A stretch of 64,000 nt of DNA from assembly GCA_964629015.1 (NCBI GenBank), contig CAZVMN010000004.1, positions 124,001 through 188,000 on the forward strand. The letters are read 5' to 3'. This document shows, in pieces, positions 1-7,296 of the stretch. How positions within the stretch are numbered: position 1 is the stretch's first letter; every line of letters starts with the position of its first letter. A program made the translations under genes and the position numbers. This DNA comes from Oceanococcus sp964629015. GTDB taxonomy: Bacteria > Pseudomonadota > Gammaproteobacteria > Nevskiales > Oceanococcaceae. Below the pieces are notes generated by a model. That model ran no database searches and was not told the origin of the DNA. It was given only the letters and a program-made list of their open reading frames with translations.

Positions 1-66
1 CGACAGCGGCGCGTCAGCAACCAACAACAATGCGCGGATAATTTCTTTGTGATCAAACCGCGCCAT
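1..66 (-). CDS. scpB: Segregation and condensation protein B, N-terminal fragment (cut by window edge)
   Basis: Only the first 22 codons are inside the window; the gene runs off the left edge. The visible peptide starts MARFDHKEIIRALLLVADAP, which resembles the start of ScpB, the winged-helix kleisin-associated subunit of the SMC-ScpAB condensin. The ATG overlaps the scpA stop codon as ATGA, so the two are probably translationally coupled. The call rests on this short N-terminus plus the position directly after scpA. Confidence 0.8.
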   Translation of the reverse strand, partial: MARFDHKEIIRALLLVADAPLS

Positions 67-863
67 CAAGCTTGTCCTGCACCGGCCAAACGAATATGGA
101 CTGGGGCATACGGCGCGTCCTGTTCCAACTGAATCAGACCATTGCGCACCAATTCCAGCGCCGCCAGGAAGGTCACCAGCAAACCTTTACGCCCCTCTTC
201 CGGGTCCCACAATTCCATCAGGCTAGCTTGGCGGATGTTGGACAAACGTTCCAGTACCCGACTCATGCGCTCGCGGACGGAAAGCGGCTCGGAGGTGATC
301 TTGTGCGATTGCAACAACTCCGCGCGCTGCAACAAATCCTGCAGCGACAAGAGTAGATCTCGCAAGGCCGGCGGCGGCTGCAGCGGCGCTTCCACACTCA
401 TCGGCTGCGCCCGCGCCGGGTAGGTGTCGCGATGCAGCCGTGGCATCTCGTCAATATTGACCGCCGCCTGTTGCACTTCCGCATAGGCTTGCAAACGCCG
501 GACCAATTCGGCGCGCGGGTCGTCGCTGTCGTCACCCTCCTCACTCGGTGGCTTGGGCAGCAAAACGCGCGATTTGATCTCGGCCAACCAGGCCGCCATC
601 ACCAAGTACTCCGCCGCCAGATCAAAACGCAGTTCCTCCATCACATTGATGTAATCGAGATACTGCTGGGTAATCAGCGCGACCGGGATATCAAGGATAT
701 TGAGATTCTGCCGACGGATCAGATACAGCAGCAAATCCAGCGGACCTTCGAAGGTTTCCAGGAACACTTCCAGCGCGTCCGGCGGGATATACAAATCCTG
801 AGGCAGCTCGGTGAAGGCTTCACCGGCAACATGCGCAATAACAGTGGCCTGGGGATCGCTCAC
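66..863 (-). CDS. scpA: Segregation and condensation protein A (kleisin)
   Basis: A 265-residue kleisin that bridges the two SMC heads in bacterial condensin and helps organise and segregate the chromosome in the cytoplasm. The N-terminal kleisin signature FEGPLDLLLYLI lies near residues 38-49 and is followed by the AAEYLVMAAWLAEIKSR helix; a winged-helix-like region is expected at the C-terminus. The start is GTG at 861-863, two bases after the trpS stop, and the stop overlaps the scpB ATG. The order trpS-scpA-scpB is common in Gammaproteobacteria. The partner smc gene is also in this window (7.3-10.8 kb) but in another operon. Confidence 0.95.
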   Translation of the reverse strand: MSDPQATVIAHVAGEAFTELPQDLYIPPDALEVFLETFEGPLDLLLYLIRRQNLNILDIPVALITQQYLDYINVMEELRFDLAAEYLVMAAWLAEIKSRVLLPKPPSEEGDDSDDPRAELVRRLQAYAEVQQAAVNIDEMPRLHRDTYPARAQPMSVEAPLQPPPALRDLLLSLQDLLQRAELLQSHKITSEPLSVRERMSRVLERLSNIRQASLMELWDPEEGRKGLLVTFLAALELVRNGLIQLEQDAPYAPVHIRLAGAGQA

Positions 864-865
864 GT

Positions 866-1870
866 TTAAGTCCGCGGCAAAAAACCCAGTATGTCGTAAA
901 CCTGCTGAATCTTGCGATCAGCGCGCGCATTGGCCTGTTCCGCACTGCGCGCGAGAATGCCATCGAGGTAGGCCGGATCATCTTGCAACGCGCGATAACG
1001 CTCTTGCATCGGCTCCATGAAGGCCACCACAGCATCAGCCACGTCGCCTTTAAAACGGCCATACCCGGAATCACCGTAGTCGGCTTCCAGATCGGCGATG
1101 CTGCGCCCGGTCACGGCCGCCATGATGTTGAGCAGATTGGTCACGCCCGGCTTGTCATCCGCAGCGCGCACTTCGCTGCCCGAATCGGTCACCGCGCGCT
1201 TGATCTTCTTGGCGATCTTTTTTGGCTCGTCGAGCAAATAGATGCCATTGCCTTCGTTGTCATCCGACTTGGACATCTTCGCTTCGGGGTTCTGCAAACC
1301 CATCACCCGCGCGCCGACCGGCGGAATGAACGGCTCGGGAATGCGGAAAACATCTTGACCGTGCGCGGAATTGAATCGCTGGGCGACGTCGCGAGCGAGT
1401 TCCAAATGTTGCTTTTGATCGTTGCCTACCGGCACCAATTGGGTGTCGTAGATCAGGATATCTGCGGCCATCAGCACCGGATAGTTGTACAGACCCGCGT
1501 TGATGTTGTCCGCGTGCTTGGTCGACTTGTCCTTGAACTGAGTCATGCGATTCAGCTCGCCGACCATGGTGTAGCAATCCAAAATCCAAGCCAGCTGGCT
1601 GTGCCCGGCCACGTGCGATTGTGCGCACAGCAGGTTCTTCTCTGGATCAATCCCGCAGGCAATGTAAAGGCTCAGAAAATCGCGGCAGCGCTGACGCAAT
1701 AGCTGCGGATCCTGACGCACGGTGATGGCGTGCAAATCCACCAACAAAAAGATGCAGTCGTAGTCCGCCTGCAAATCCACCCAGTTGCGAATCGCGCCGA
1801 TGTAGTTACCCAGCGTAAGCTGGCCTGAAGGCTGGATTCCGGAAAGCAGGACGGGTTTGGACGTCGACAT
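866..1870 (-). CDS. trpS: Tryptophanyl-tRNA synthetase
   Basis: Class I aminoacyl-tRNA synthetase charging tRNA-Trp in the cytoplasm. The protein is 334 residues, the usual TrpRS length, when it starts at the ATG at 1868-1870 (MSTSKPVLLSGIQPSG). The open frame extends further upstream, but that part has no homology. The HIGH-type element is seen as PSGQLTLGNYIGA near the N-terminus and the KMSKS loop as KMSKSDD near residue 195. It lies 61 bp downstream of yciO and directly before scpA, so it probably shares their transcript. Confidence 0.97.
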   Translation of the reverse strand: MSTSKPVLLSGIQPSGQLTLGNYIGAIRNWVDLQADYDCIFLLVDLHAITVRQDPQLLRQRCRDFLSLYIACGIDPEKNLLCAQSHVAGHSQLAWILDCYTMVGELNRMTQFKDKSTKHADNINAGLYNYPVLMAADILIYDTQLVPVGNDQKQHLELARDVAQRFNSAHGQDVFRIPEPFIPPVGARVMGLQNPEAKMSKSDDNEGNGIYLLDEPKKIAKKIKRAVTDSGSEVRAADDKPGVTNLLNIMAAVTGRSIADLEADYGDSGYGRFKGDVADAVVAFMEPMQERYRALQDDPAYLDGILARSAEQANARADRKIQQVYDILGFLPRT

Positions 1871-1931
1871 GACTACGCAGATGTGAAAACAGCGCGGGAT
1901 TATAGACTGAGAGCGCGCTGCCGATGCTGAC

Positions 1932-2558
1932 TTACAAACCCACCAGGGTCTGATCCGCCTTGCCAGCTCGCAACAGCACAGCTTTGCCTTCGGACAAATC
2001 CACCACCGTGGTGGGTTCGAAACCACAAGGTCCACCGTCAATGATCATGTCCAGCTGATTTGACAGCGCATCGCGGATGTCCTGTGCGTCGTGGAATGGC
2101 AGCTCGTCACCAGCCAGTTGCGCGGTACAACTCAGAATCGGCTCGCCCAACTCTTCCAGCAGAGCGTGTGCAATCACATTGTCCGGGACGCGCACACCAA
2201 TGGTTTTGCGTTTTCCGGTCTGCAAGCGTCTTGGCACCTGCAAGGTGGCGCGCAGAACAAAGGTGAAAGCCCCCGGCGTGGTGTTGCGCAGCATGCGGAA
2301 TTGCCAGTTGTCGACGCGGGCATAGTTGGCGATTTCAGACAGATCGCTACACATCAACGTCATGTTGTGGTGCTTATCAACCTGACGAATCCGTCGGATA
2401 CGCTCGACCGCGTCCTTGTCACCGATATGGCAACCGAAGGCGTAACAGGAATCTGTTGGGTACGCGATGATCGCGCCTTGGCGCAGGCGCTCAACGATAA
2501 GACGGATCTGGCGTCCGTGTGGGTTGTCCGGGTGGACTTCCAGATATTCAGCCGACAT
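1932..2558 (-). CDS. yciO: YciO family protein (Sua5/YrdC/TsaC fold)
   Basis: A 208-residue protein of the Sua5/YciO/YrdC superfamily. YrdC (TsaC) makes threonylcarbamoyl-AMP for the t6A37 modification of ANN-decoding tRNAs. YciO is its paralogue, with a weaker and less certain role. It matches E. coli YciO in length and in blocks such as IHPDNPxxR-like EVHPDNPHGR, AYPTDSCYAFGC, RIRQVDKHHNMTLMC, TPGAFTFVL, and KRKTIGVRVP. The ATG at 2556-2558 lies 42 bp from the divergent yciB start. It heads the probable yciO-trpS-scpA-scpB operon. A true TsaC elsewhere in the genome is expected but cannot be seen here. Confidence 0.92.
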   Translation of the reverse strand: MSAEYLEVHPDNPHGRQIRLIVERLRQGAIIAYPTDSCYAFGCHIGDKDAVERIRRIRQVDKHHNMTLMCSDLSEIANYARVDNWQFRMLRNTTPGAFTFVLRATLQVPRRLQTGKRKTIGVRVPDNVIAHALLEELGEPILSCTAQLAGDELPFHDAQDIRDALSNQLDMIIDGGPCGFEPTTVVDLSEGKAVLLRAGKADQTLVGL

Positions 2559-2586
2559 CAGGTCGCAAATGTGAAATCAGCGACAG

Positions 2587-2594
2587 AGTATAAT
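2587..2594. promoter_or_regulatory. Overlapping divergent -10 elements between yciO and yciB
   Basis: The sequence AGTATAAT reads TATAAT on the plus strand (2589-2594) and TATACT on the minus strand (2592-2587), so one 8-bp core could serve as -10 box in both directions within the 42-bp gap. For yciB the expected transcription start, about 7 nt downstream, falls on the A of its ATG. Neither direction has a good -35 hexamer at 17 bp, so the assignment is tentative. Confidence 0.5.
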
Positions 2595-2600
2595 GACGGA

Positions 2601-3137
2601 ATGCATAAATGGATTGATATGGTCCCCGCCTTGGCCTTTCTCGGCGCGGTGATCTGGCGCGACATCTATGTCGCCACGGTGGTGTTGATCGTCGCACTGT
2701 TCGCTCTGGTGCTGTGGTATGCGATCGTCGAAAAGCGCTTGCATCGGATGCATCTGGGCACCGCGATCATTGCACTGGTCCTCGGTGGCATCACGCTTGG
2801 CCTGAAAGACCCTGTCTTCATCAAATTCAAACCCACTGCGGTGTATCTGGCCTTCGCTGCGGTCATCGGTGGCAGCCAACTGATTGGAAAAACAGTTGTG
2901 ATGCAGCGCCTGGGCAGCAGCGTGGTTGAGTTGCCAGAACCGCTATGGCGAAAAATCAACATCGCCTGGACGCTGTTCTTTGCGTTCTGTGCCGGCCTCA
3001 ATGTTGTGCTCGCAATGAGCCTGAGCGATGAGATGTGGGCGCTGGTGAAAACCTTCGGCTTCACCGCGCTGATGTTCCTCTTTGTGCTCGCACATTTGCC
3101 ATTCGTACATGAATACCTGCCCAAGGAAGAATCCTGA
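2601..3137 (+). CDS. yciB: Inner membrane septation-associated protein YciB (IspA/IspZ family)
   Basis: A 178-residue polytopic inner-membrane protein with about five hydrophobic helices. It belongs to the YciB/IspZ family, linked to septation and envelope integrity in enterobacteria; its exact biochemical role is unsettled. Family features are the MVPALAFLGAVIW opening, the FIKFKPTAVYLAFAA segment, and WRKINIAWTLFFAFCAGLN. The start is the ATG at 2601, since upstream in-frame sequence only reads through yciO antisense. No Shine-Dalgarno sequence is visible and a TATAAT lies 7 nt upstream, so the mRNA may be leaderless. Its stop overlaps the yciI ATG (TGATG), starting a yciB-yciI-bolA-mipA-like run. 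Confidence 0.93.
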   Translation: MHKWIDMVPALAFLGAVIWRDIYVATVVLIVALFALVLWYAIVEKRLHRMHLGTAIIALVLGGITLGLKDPVFIKFKPTAVYLAFAAVIGGSQLIGKTVVMQRLGSSVVELPEPLWRKINIAWTLFFAFCAGLNVVLAMSLSDEMWALVKTFGFTALMFLFVLAHLPFVHEYLPKEES

Positions 3138-3436
3138 TGTGGTACGCGATTACAGCCCTGGACGTCCCCAACAGCCTGCAAAAGCGATTGGCCGCAAGAC
3201 CCGATCATCTGGCCCGTCTTGAAGCTCTCAAAGCGGACGGACGCCTGCTCCTTGCCGGGCCGTTTCCCGCGGTTGATGCCAATGACCCAGGCGAGCTGGG
3301 TTTTGAAGGCAGCTTGATCGTGGCCGAGTTTTCCGACCTGGAAGCGGCCCAAAGCTGGGCTGCGGACGACCCCTACCAGCATGCCGGGGTTTACGCCGAG
3401 GTCAGCGTCCGCCCGTTCAAACCGGTCTTGCCATGA
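3137..3436 (+). CDS. yciI: YciI family protein
   Basis: A 99-residue single-domain protein of the YciI (YCII) family, a small ferredoxin-like fold with a conserved His-Asp pair; no reaction is firmly assigned to it. The features seen are the N-terminal WYAITALDVPNSLQKR, the DHLARLEALKADGRLLLAGP block (conserved His and gain-of-loop glycine) and the C-terminal DDPYQHAGVYAEVSVRPF block. It overlaps yciB at the start and bolA at the end (ATGA), implying translational coupling. The yciB-yciI neighbourhood is widely conserved. Confidence 0.93.
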   Translation: MWYAITALDVPNSLQKRLAARPDHLARLEALKADGRLLLAGPFPAVDANDPGELGFEGSLIVAEFSDLEAAQSWAADDPYQHAGVYAEVSVRPFKPVLP

Positions 3437-3693
3437 GCGACCGTGTCACCCGCATCCGCAGTCTGCTGGAGCAGGCATTTTCACCCAGCCAGCTGGAGAT
3501 CAGCGATGACAGCCACCTGCATGTTGGCCATGCCGGCGCTCGCGGCGGTGCCGGCCATTACAGCGTGAGCATTCGGGCCGCGGCTTTCGCCGGCAAAAAG
3601 CCCTTGGAGGCGCACCGCATGGTCTACGCGGCGGTTGACGAGATGATGGGCAGCGAGATTCACGCCTTGTCGATTTCCGCACGGCCCGATTGA
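3433..3693 (+). CDS. BolA family protein
   Basis: An 86-residue BolA/IbaG-like protein. BolA proteins fold as a class II KH-like domain. They act with monothiol glutaredoxins in Fe-S trafficking, or as morphogene/transcription factors. The recognition elements are DDSHLHVGHAGARGGAGHYS, with the histidines that bind Fe-S in Grx-BolA complexes, and the family C-terminal helix ending IHALSISARP. It overlaps yciI by four bases and ends two bases before the next ORF. Which BolA paralogue it is (BolA, IbaG or YrbA type) cannot be decided here. Confidence 0.92.
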   Translation: MSDRVTRIRSLLEQAFSPSQLEISDDSHLHVGHAGARGGAGHYSVSIRAAAFAGKKPLEAHRMVYAAVDEMMGSEIHALSISARPD

Positions 3694-3695
3694 TC

Positions 3696-4532
3696 ATGTA
3701 CCGCTTGCTGTGCGCGCTGTTCATGACCGTCGGCGCAGCCGTATCAGCACACGCCACCGAACCTCATCAAGAATCCCAGCAAGGCTTTGTCTGGGATGCT
3801 GGCGTCTCGTTTGCAAGCCTGAGCTTTCCAGCCTATCGCGGCTCCAAAGTGCGCGAGACGCTGGCTCTTCCGCTACCCAGCTTTTCCTTTTCCAGTGAAA
3901 AACTGAGCCTGGGACGCGACGGCGCAAAAGTCGATGTGTATGACGCACGCCGCGTGCACTTCAATCTGTCGGCGGCCGGCTCACTGCCAGTCGACAGCGA
4001 TGACATTCCCTTGCGATCGGGCATGCCGGATCTCAGCCCCAGCATTGAACTGGGCCCTGCCCTGATCATCGTATTGCCGTGCTGGCGTGGCTGGGTCTGC
4101 TTGCAGGAAACACTGGCTCGCGGCGTCATCGCATCAGATTTCGAGCAAGTCGAAACCATAGGCTGGACCCTGCAACCGCGCCTGACTTTCCGGCGTAGCG
4201 CACCAAAACAGGCTCGTCACAAGCACGACTGGGATATTACGCTCGGGCCGGTCTACGCCACCCGGCTGTATCACGATTACTTTTATACCGTGGAGCCGCG
4301 TTTCGCCACGACGGAACGCCCCGCCTACCAAGCCCGCAGTGGATTCAGCGGCTGGCGCTTTTCCCTGACTCACGTGTATCAATTCGGCGAGTTCGGCATC
4401 TACAGCTATGTGTCTTACGACAACATGCGTGACACCGCCTTCGCCGACAGCCCTTTGCTGGAAACCAAAGACTACGTTCTGGGTGGCATTGCCCTACGTT
4501 GGACCCTGTGGGGTTCGCATATCCAACGCTGA
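3696..4532 (+). CDS. MipA/OmpV family outer-membrane protein
   Basis: A 278-residue protein with a signal peptide (MYRLLCALFMTVGAAVSAHA, predicted cut before TEP). It then has alternating aromatic/polar segments typical of a small beta-barrel and ends in a hydrophobic/aromatic strand with LRWTLWG. The opening GFVWDAGVSFASLSFPAYRG and the terminal tyrosine-rich strands fit MipA/OmpV-type barrels, some of which scaffold murein hydrolases in E. coli. A TTG at 3690 is in frame, but ATG 3696 gives the better signal peptide. Its TGA abuts the ligA stop on the other strand (palindrome TGATCA), leaving no intergenic base. Confidence 0.8.
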   Translation: MYRLLCALFMTVGAAVSAHATEPHQESQQGFVWDAGVSFASLSFPAYRGSKVRETLALPLPSFSFSSEKLSLGRDGAKVDVYDARRVHFNLSAAGSLPVDSDDIPLRSGMPDLSPSIELGPALIIVLPCWRGWVCLQETLARGVIASDFEQVETIGWTLQPRLTFRRSAPKQARHKHDWDITLGPVYATRLYHDYFYTVEPRFATTERPAYQARSGFSGWRFSLTHVYQFGEFGIYSYVSYDNMRDTAFADSPLLETKDYVLGGIALRWTLWGSHIQR

Positions 4533-6566
4533 TCAGACGCCCGACAGCATCTTCTCGAATGCGGCCTGATCCAGCACCGGCACGCCGAATTTCTCCGCTT
4601 TCGCCAGTTTTGAGCCGGCCTTTTCTCCGGCCAGCAAAAAGTCGGTTTTACTCGACAACGAGCCGCTGACTTTCCCTCCCGCCTCAATGATGCGCGCCTT
4701 GGCCTGATCGCGGCTCATGCCGTCCAGCGTCCCCGTGATGACGAACTGCTGCCCGTCCAAAGGGCCTCCTGCGGCAGGCTTTTGCGGAACCGGCCACTGG
4801 ATGGCGCAATCCTCCGGATCAACCAAAGCCGCGATCACCGCACGATTGTGCTCGTCATCGAAAAACTCACGAATACGCCCAGCCACCACCGCGCCTACGT
4901 CCGGTACGTCTTGCAATCGTTCCAGATCCGCGGCCATCAAAGCCGGCAGCTCAGCAAAATCCTCGGCCAATTGCGCTGCGGTGACTTCGCCCACATCACG
5001 AATACCCAGGGCAAACAGAAAACGTGCGAACGTCGTTTGCGCACTGCGCTGAATCGCCGCGATCAGATTGCTTGCAGATTTCTCCGCCATGCGTGGCAAG
5101 GCCGCGACCTGCTCTTGTTTCAAACGATAAATGTCAGCCGGGCTACTGAGCAGTTCCAGCTCCGCCATCTGGTCGATCAATTTGTCGCCCAGGCCTTCGA
5201 TGTCCATGGCCCGACGCGAAGCGAAGTGCTTGAGGCTTTCGCGCAATTGCGCCCCGCAGCTCAGACTGCCGGTGCAGCGCGCCACAGCCTCGCCTTCTAT
5301 GCGTGTCACAGGCGACTGACACACCGGACATTCATGCGGCATGACGATTTCTGCGGCATCGGTCGGGCGCTTTTCAAGCACCACACGAGCCACTTCGGGA
5401 ATCACATCACCGGCGCGGCGCACCACCACGGTATCGCCCACGCGCACATCCTTGCGCGCCACCTCATCCATATTGTGCAAGGTTGCGTTGGATACGGTCA
5501 CACCGCCGACGAACACCGGTTCGAGGCGCGCCACTGGCGTCAGAGCCCCGGTACGCCCGACCTGAAATTCCACCGCACGCAAGCGCGTGGTGGCTTCTTC
5601 CGCGGGAAATTTATGCGCGATGGCCCAACGTGGCGCCCGCGCCACCTGACCCAGCTCATCGCGCATGGCCAAGTCATCGACTTTGTAAACCACGCCGTCG
5701 ATATCAAAATCCAGACTCTCGCGCAGCTCACCAATCCGTCGATAGTAGGCCAACAGATCGTCACGATTGCGACACTCCTGGCGCAGCTCGGTGACCACAA
5801 AACCCCACTGCGCCAAGGCCGCCATGACCTCGTCGTTGCGGGTCAAACTGTGCTCGCCGTCGAACACGCCTTGAGTTGCGCCAACCGCGTAGGCAAAAAA
5901 CTTCAGCGGTCGCTTCGCGGTGACCTGAGGATTCAGCTGGCGCAGCGCACCGGCAGCGGCATTGCGCGGATTGACGTAGGTTTTCTCACCGGCCTCTTCG
6001 AGCCGTGCGTTGAGCTGCACAAAACCGCTGCGCGGCATGACCACCTCACCACGGACTTCCAACAGCGGCGGGGCCTCCCCTTGCAAACGCAGAGGCACCG
6101 ACCGCAGCGTGCGCAAATTGGCGGTGACATCCTCACCCTCACGCCCGTCACCGCGCGTGGCCCCCGTCACCAAAACGCCGTTTTCATAAACCAGGCTGAC
6201 AGCGAGGCCATCGAATTTGGGCTCGGCGCCGAACAGTGGCAACTCATCGACAGCTTTGCGCACACGTTCGAGGAAGTCGTCCAACTCGTCGTCACTGAAA
6301 CAGTTGGCCAGCGACAACATGGGTTGACGATGCACGACGGGCGCAAAGGCATTGTCTGGCGGCGCACCCACGCGCTGGGTCGGCGAATCGGGCGTGCGCA
6401 ATTCCGGATATTGCGCCTCCAGCTGCTCCAGCTCACGGCGCAAAGCATCGTAGTTGGCATCGTCCAACTGCGGATCATCCAGCACGTAATAGCGATGATC
6501 GTGCTCGCGCAACTGGTCCGCCAGCTCGGCGGCCCGCGCCCGCGCCGCCGTGGGGATAGAACTCAT
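4533..6566 (-). CDS. ligA: NAD+-dependent DNA ligase LigA
   Basis: Seals nicks in duplex DNA during replication and repair, using NAD+ as the adenylate donor. The 677 residues match the family in length and order. The Ia domain (YYVLDDPQLDDANYD) comes first, then the adenylation domain with the catalytic lysine in KFDG (K117). These are followed by the OB fold, a four-cysteine zinc finger (CPVC...C...C, around residues 408-432), helix-hairpin-helix repeats and a C-terminal BRCT domain (QFVITGTLDGMSRDQAKARI). It follows zipA by 12 bp in the conserved smc-zipA-ligA order. Confidence 0.98.
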   Translation of the reverse strand: MSSIPTAARARAAELADQLREHDHRYYVLDDPQLDDANYDALRRELEQLEAQYPELRTPDSPTQRVGAPPDNAFAPVVHRQPMLSLANCFSDDELDDFLERVRKAVDELPLFGAEPKFDGLAVSLVYENGVLVTGATRGDGREGEDVTANLRTLRSVPLRLQGEAPPLLEVRGEVVMPRSGFVQLNARLEEAGEKTYVNPRNAAAGALRQLNPQVTAKRPLKFFAYAVGATQGVFDGEHSLTRNDEVMAALAQWGFVVTELRQECRNRDDLLAYYRRIGELRESLDFDIDGVVYKVDDLAMRDELGQVARAPRWAIAHKFPAEEATTRLRAVEFQVGRTGALTPVARLEPVFVGGVTVSNATLHNMDEVARKDVRVGDTVVVRRAGDVIPEVARVVLEKRPTDAAEIVMPHECPVCQSPVTRIEGEAVARCTGSLSCGAQLRESLKHFASRRAMDIEGLGDKLIDQMAELELLSSPADIYRLKQEQVAALPRMAEKSASNLIAAIQRSAQTTFARFLFALGIRDVGEVTAAQLAEDFAELPALMAADLERLQDVPDVGAVVAGRIREFFDDEHNRAVIAALVDPEDCAIQWPVPQKPAAGGPLDGQQFVITGTLDGMSRDQAKARIIEAGGKVSGSLSSKTDFLLAGEKAGSKLAKAEKFGVPVLDQAAFEKMLSGV

Positions 6567-6578
6567 TGCGAAATGGCT

Positions 6579-7253
6579 TTACTGCGCGCTGTAGGTGGCG
6601 CTGGCCTCGCGCATCCGCGCGATCAGATCGGTACTCAAGGGTTGACGCTGCCGATCCAGCAAGGTGGCGTCCAGACGATCGGCCAGCGTTTGTGCCGTCG
6701 TCAGCAAATCATCAAAAGCCGCCTCGCCGTCAACACAACCGGGCAACTGCAGAAACAGGCTGACACCTGGCGTGTGCAACTCGTGCTTTTCTTCCGGGAT
6801 CAAAAAGCCCGGCTTGACCATCGAGGTCACCGAAAACACGCGGTCACCGTTGGCGCTGAATCGATGAAACACATCGTGTGCACCAAACTGTAATCCACAG
6901 CTTTCCAAAGCGGCGTGCAATTCGTCACCGTCCATGTGGCTGAGATCACTGCGATGCACGGAAATCACGAACAAGCCGCCAAATTCATCGGTGCTCTCGC
7001 CGCTCACAGGATCTTCGGCTGGCGCGGAATCTTCGGCTTGACCGTCGTTGCGCGTGCGCGCCTTGCCCACGCCAAATTCATCAAATGACGCACTGTCATT
7101 CTTGAAGAAATCGAGCTGATCCTCTTCCTGGCCTTCGCGACGTCGTTTGTTGTTCCAAACGGCCTGCTTCGCGGCTTGGCGTCGGGCATGAAGGTACACC
7201 CCCACCACGACGATCACGCCGATGACGAGGAGCGCCCACTGCATCTCATTCAT
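6579..7253 (-). CDS. zipA: Cell division protein ZipA
   Basis: Inner-membrane anchor for the FtsZ ring. It has 224 residues from the ATG at 7251-7253 (MNEMQWALLVIGVIVVVGVYL, a single N-terminal transmembrane helix). A short basic and acidic linker follows. The C-terminal FtsZ-binding domain is recognisable by GGLFVISVHRSDLSHMDGDE, FHRFSANGDRVFSVTSMVKPG and the TPGVSLFLQLPG block. It is clearly shorter than E. coli ZipA (328 aa) because the Pro/Gln-rich linker is reduced. It sits between smc and ligA, the conserved arrangement. The reading frame continues upstream of the chosen start into the smc gap, without homology. Confidence 0.95.
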   Translation of the reverse strand: MNEMQWALLVIGVIVVVGVYLHARRQAAKQAVWNNKRRREGQEEDQLDFFKNDSASFDEFGVGKARTRNDGQAEDSAPAEDPVSGESTDEFGGLFVISVHRSDLSHMDGDELHAALESCGLQFGAHDVFHRFSANGDRVFSVTSMVKPGFLIPEEKHELHTPGVSLFLQLPGCVDGEAAFDDLLTTAQTLADRLDATLLDRQRQPLSTDLIARMREASATYSAQ

Positions 7254-7296
7254 GTTCGATTCCTGGTGTTTTTCTGGTATCCCACATTCGGCGTCC

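Noticed and set aside
4782..6893. 703-codon open frame antisense to ligA and zipA
   Set aside because: ligA and zipA are unmistakable on the other strand; the frame is a shadow of GC-rich codon use, with no recognisable domain or ribosome site.
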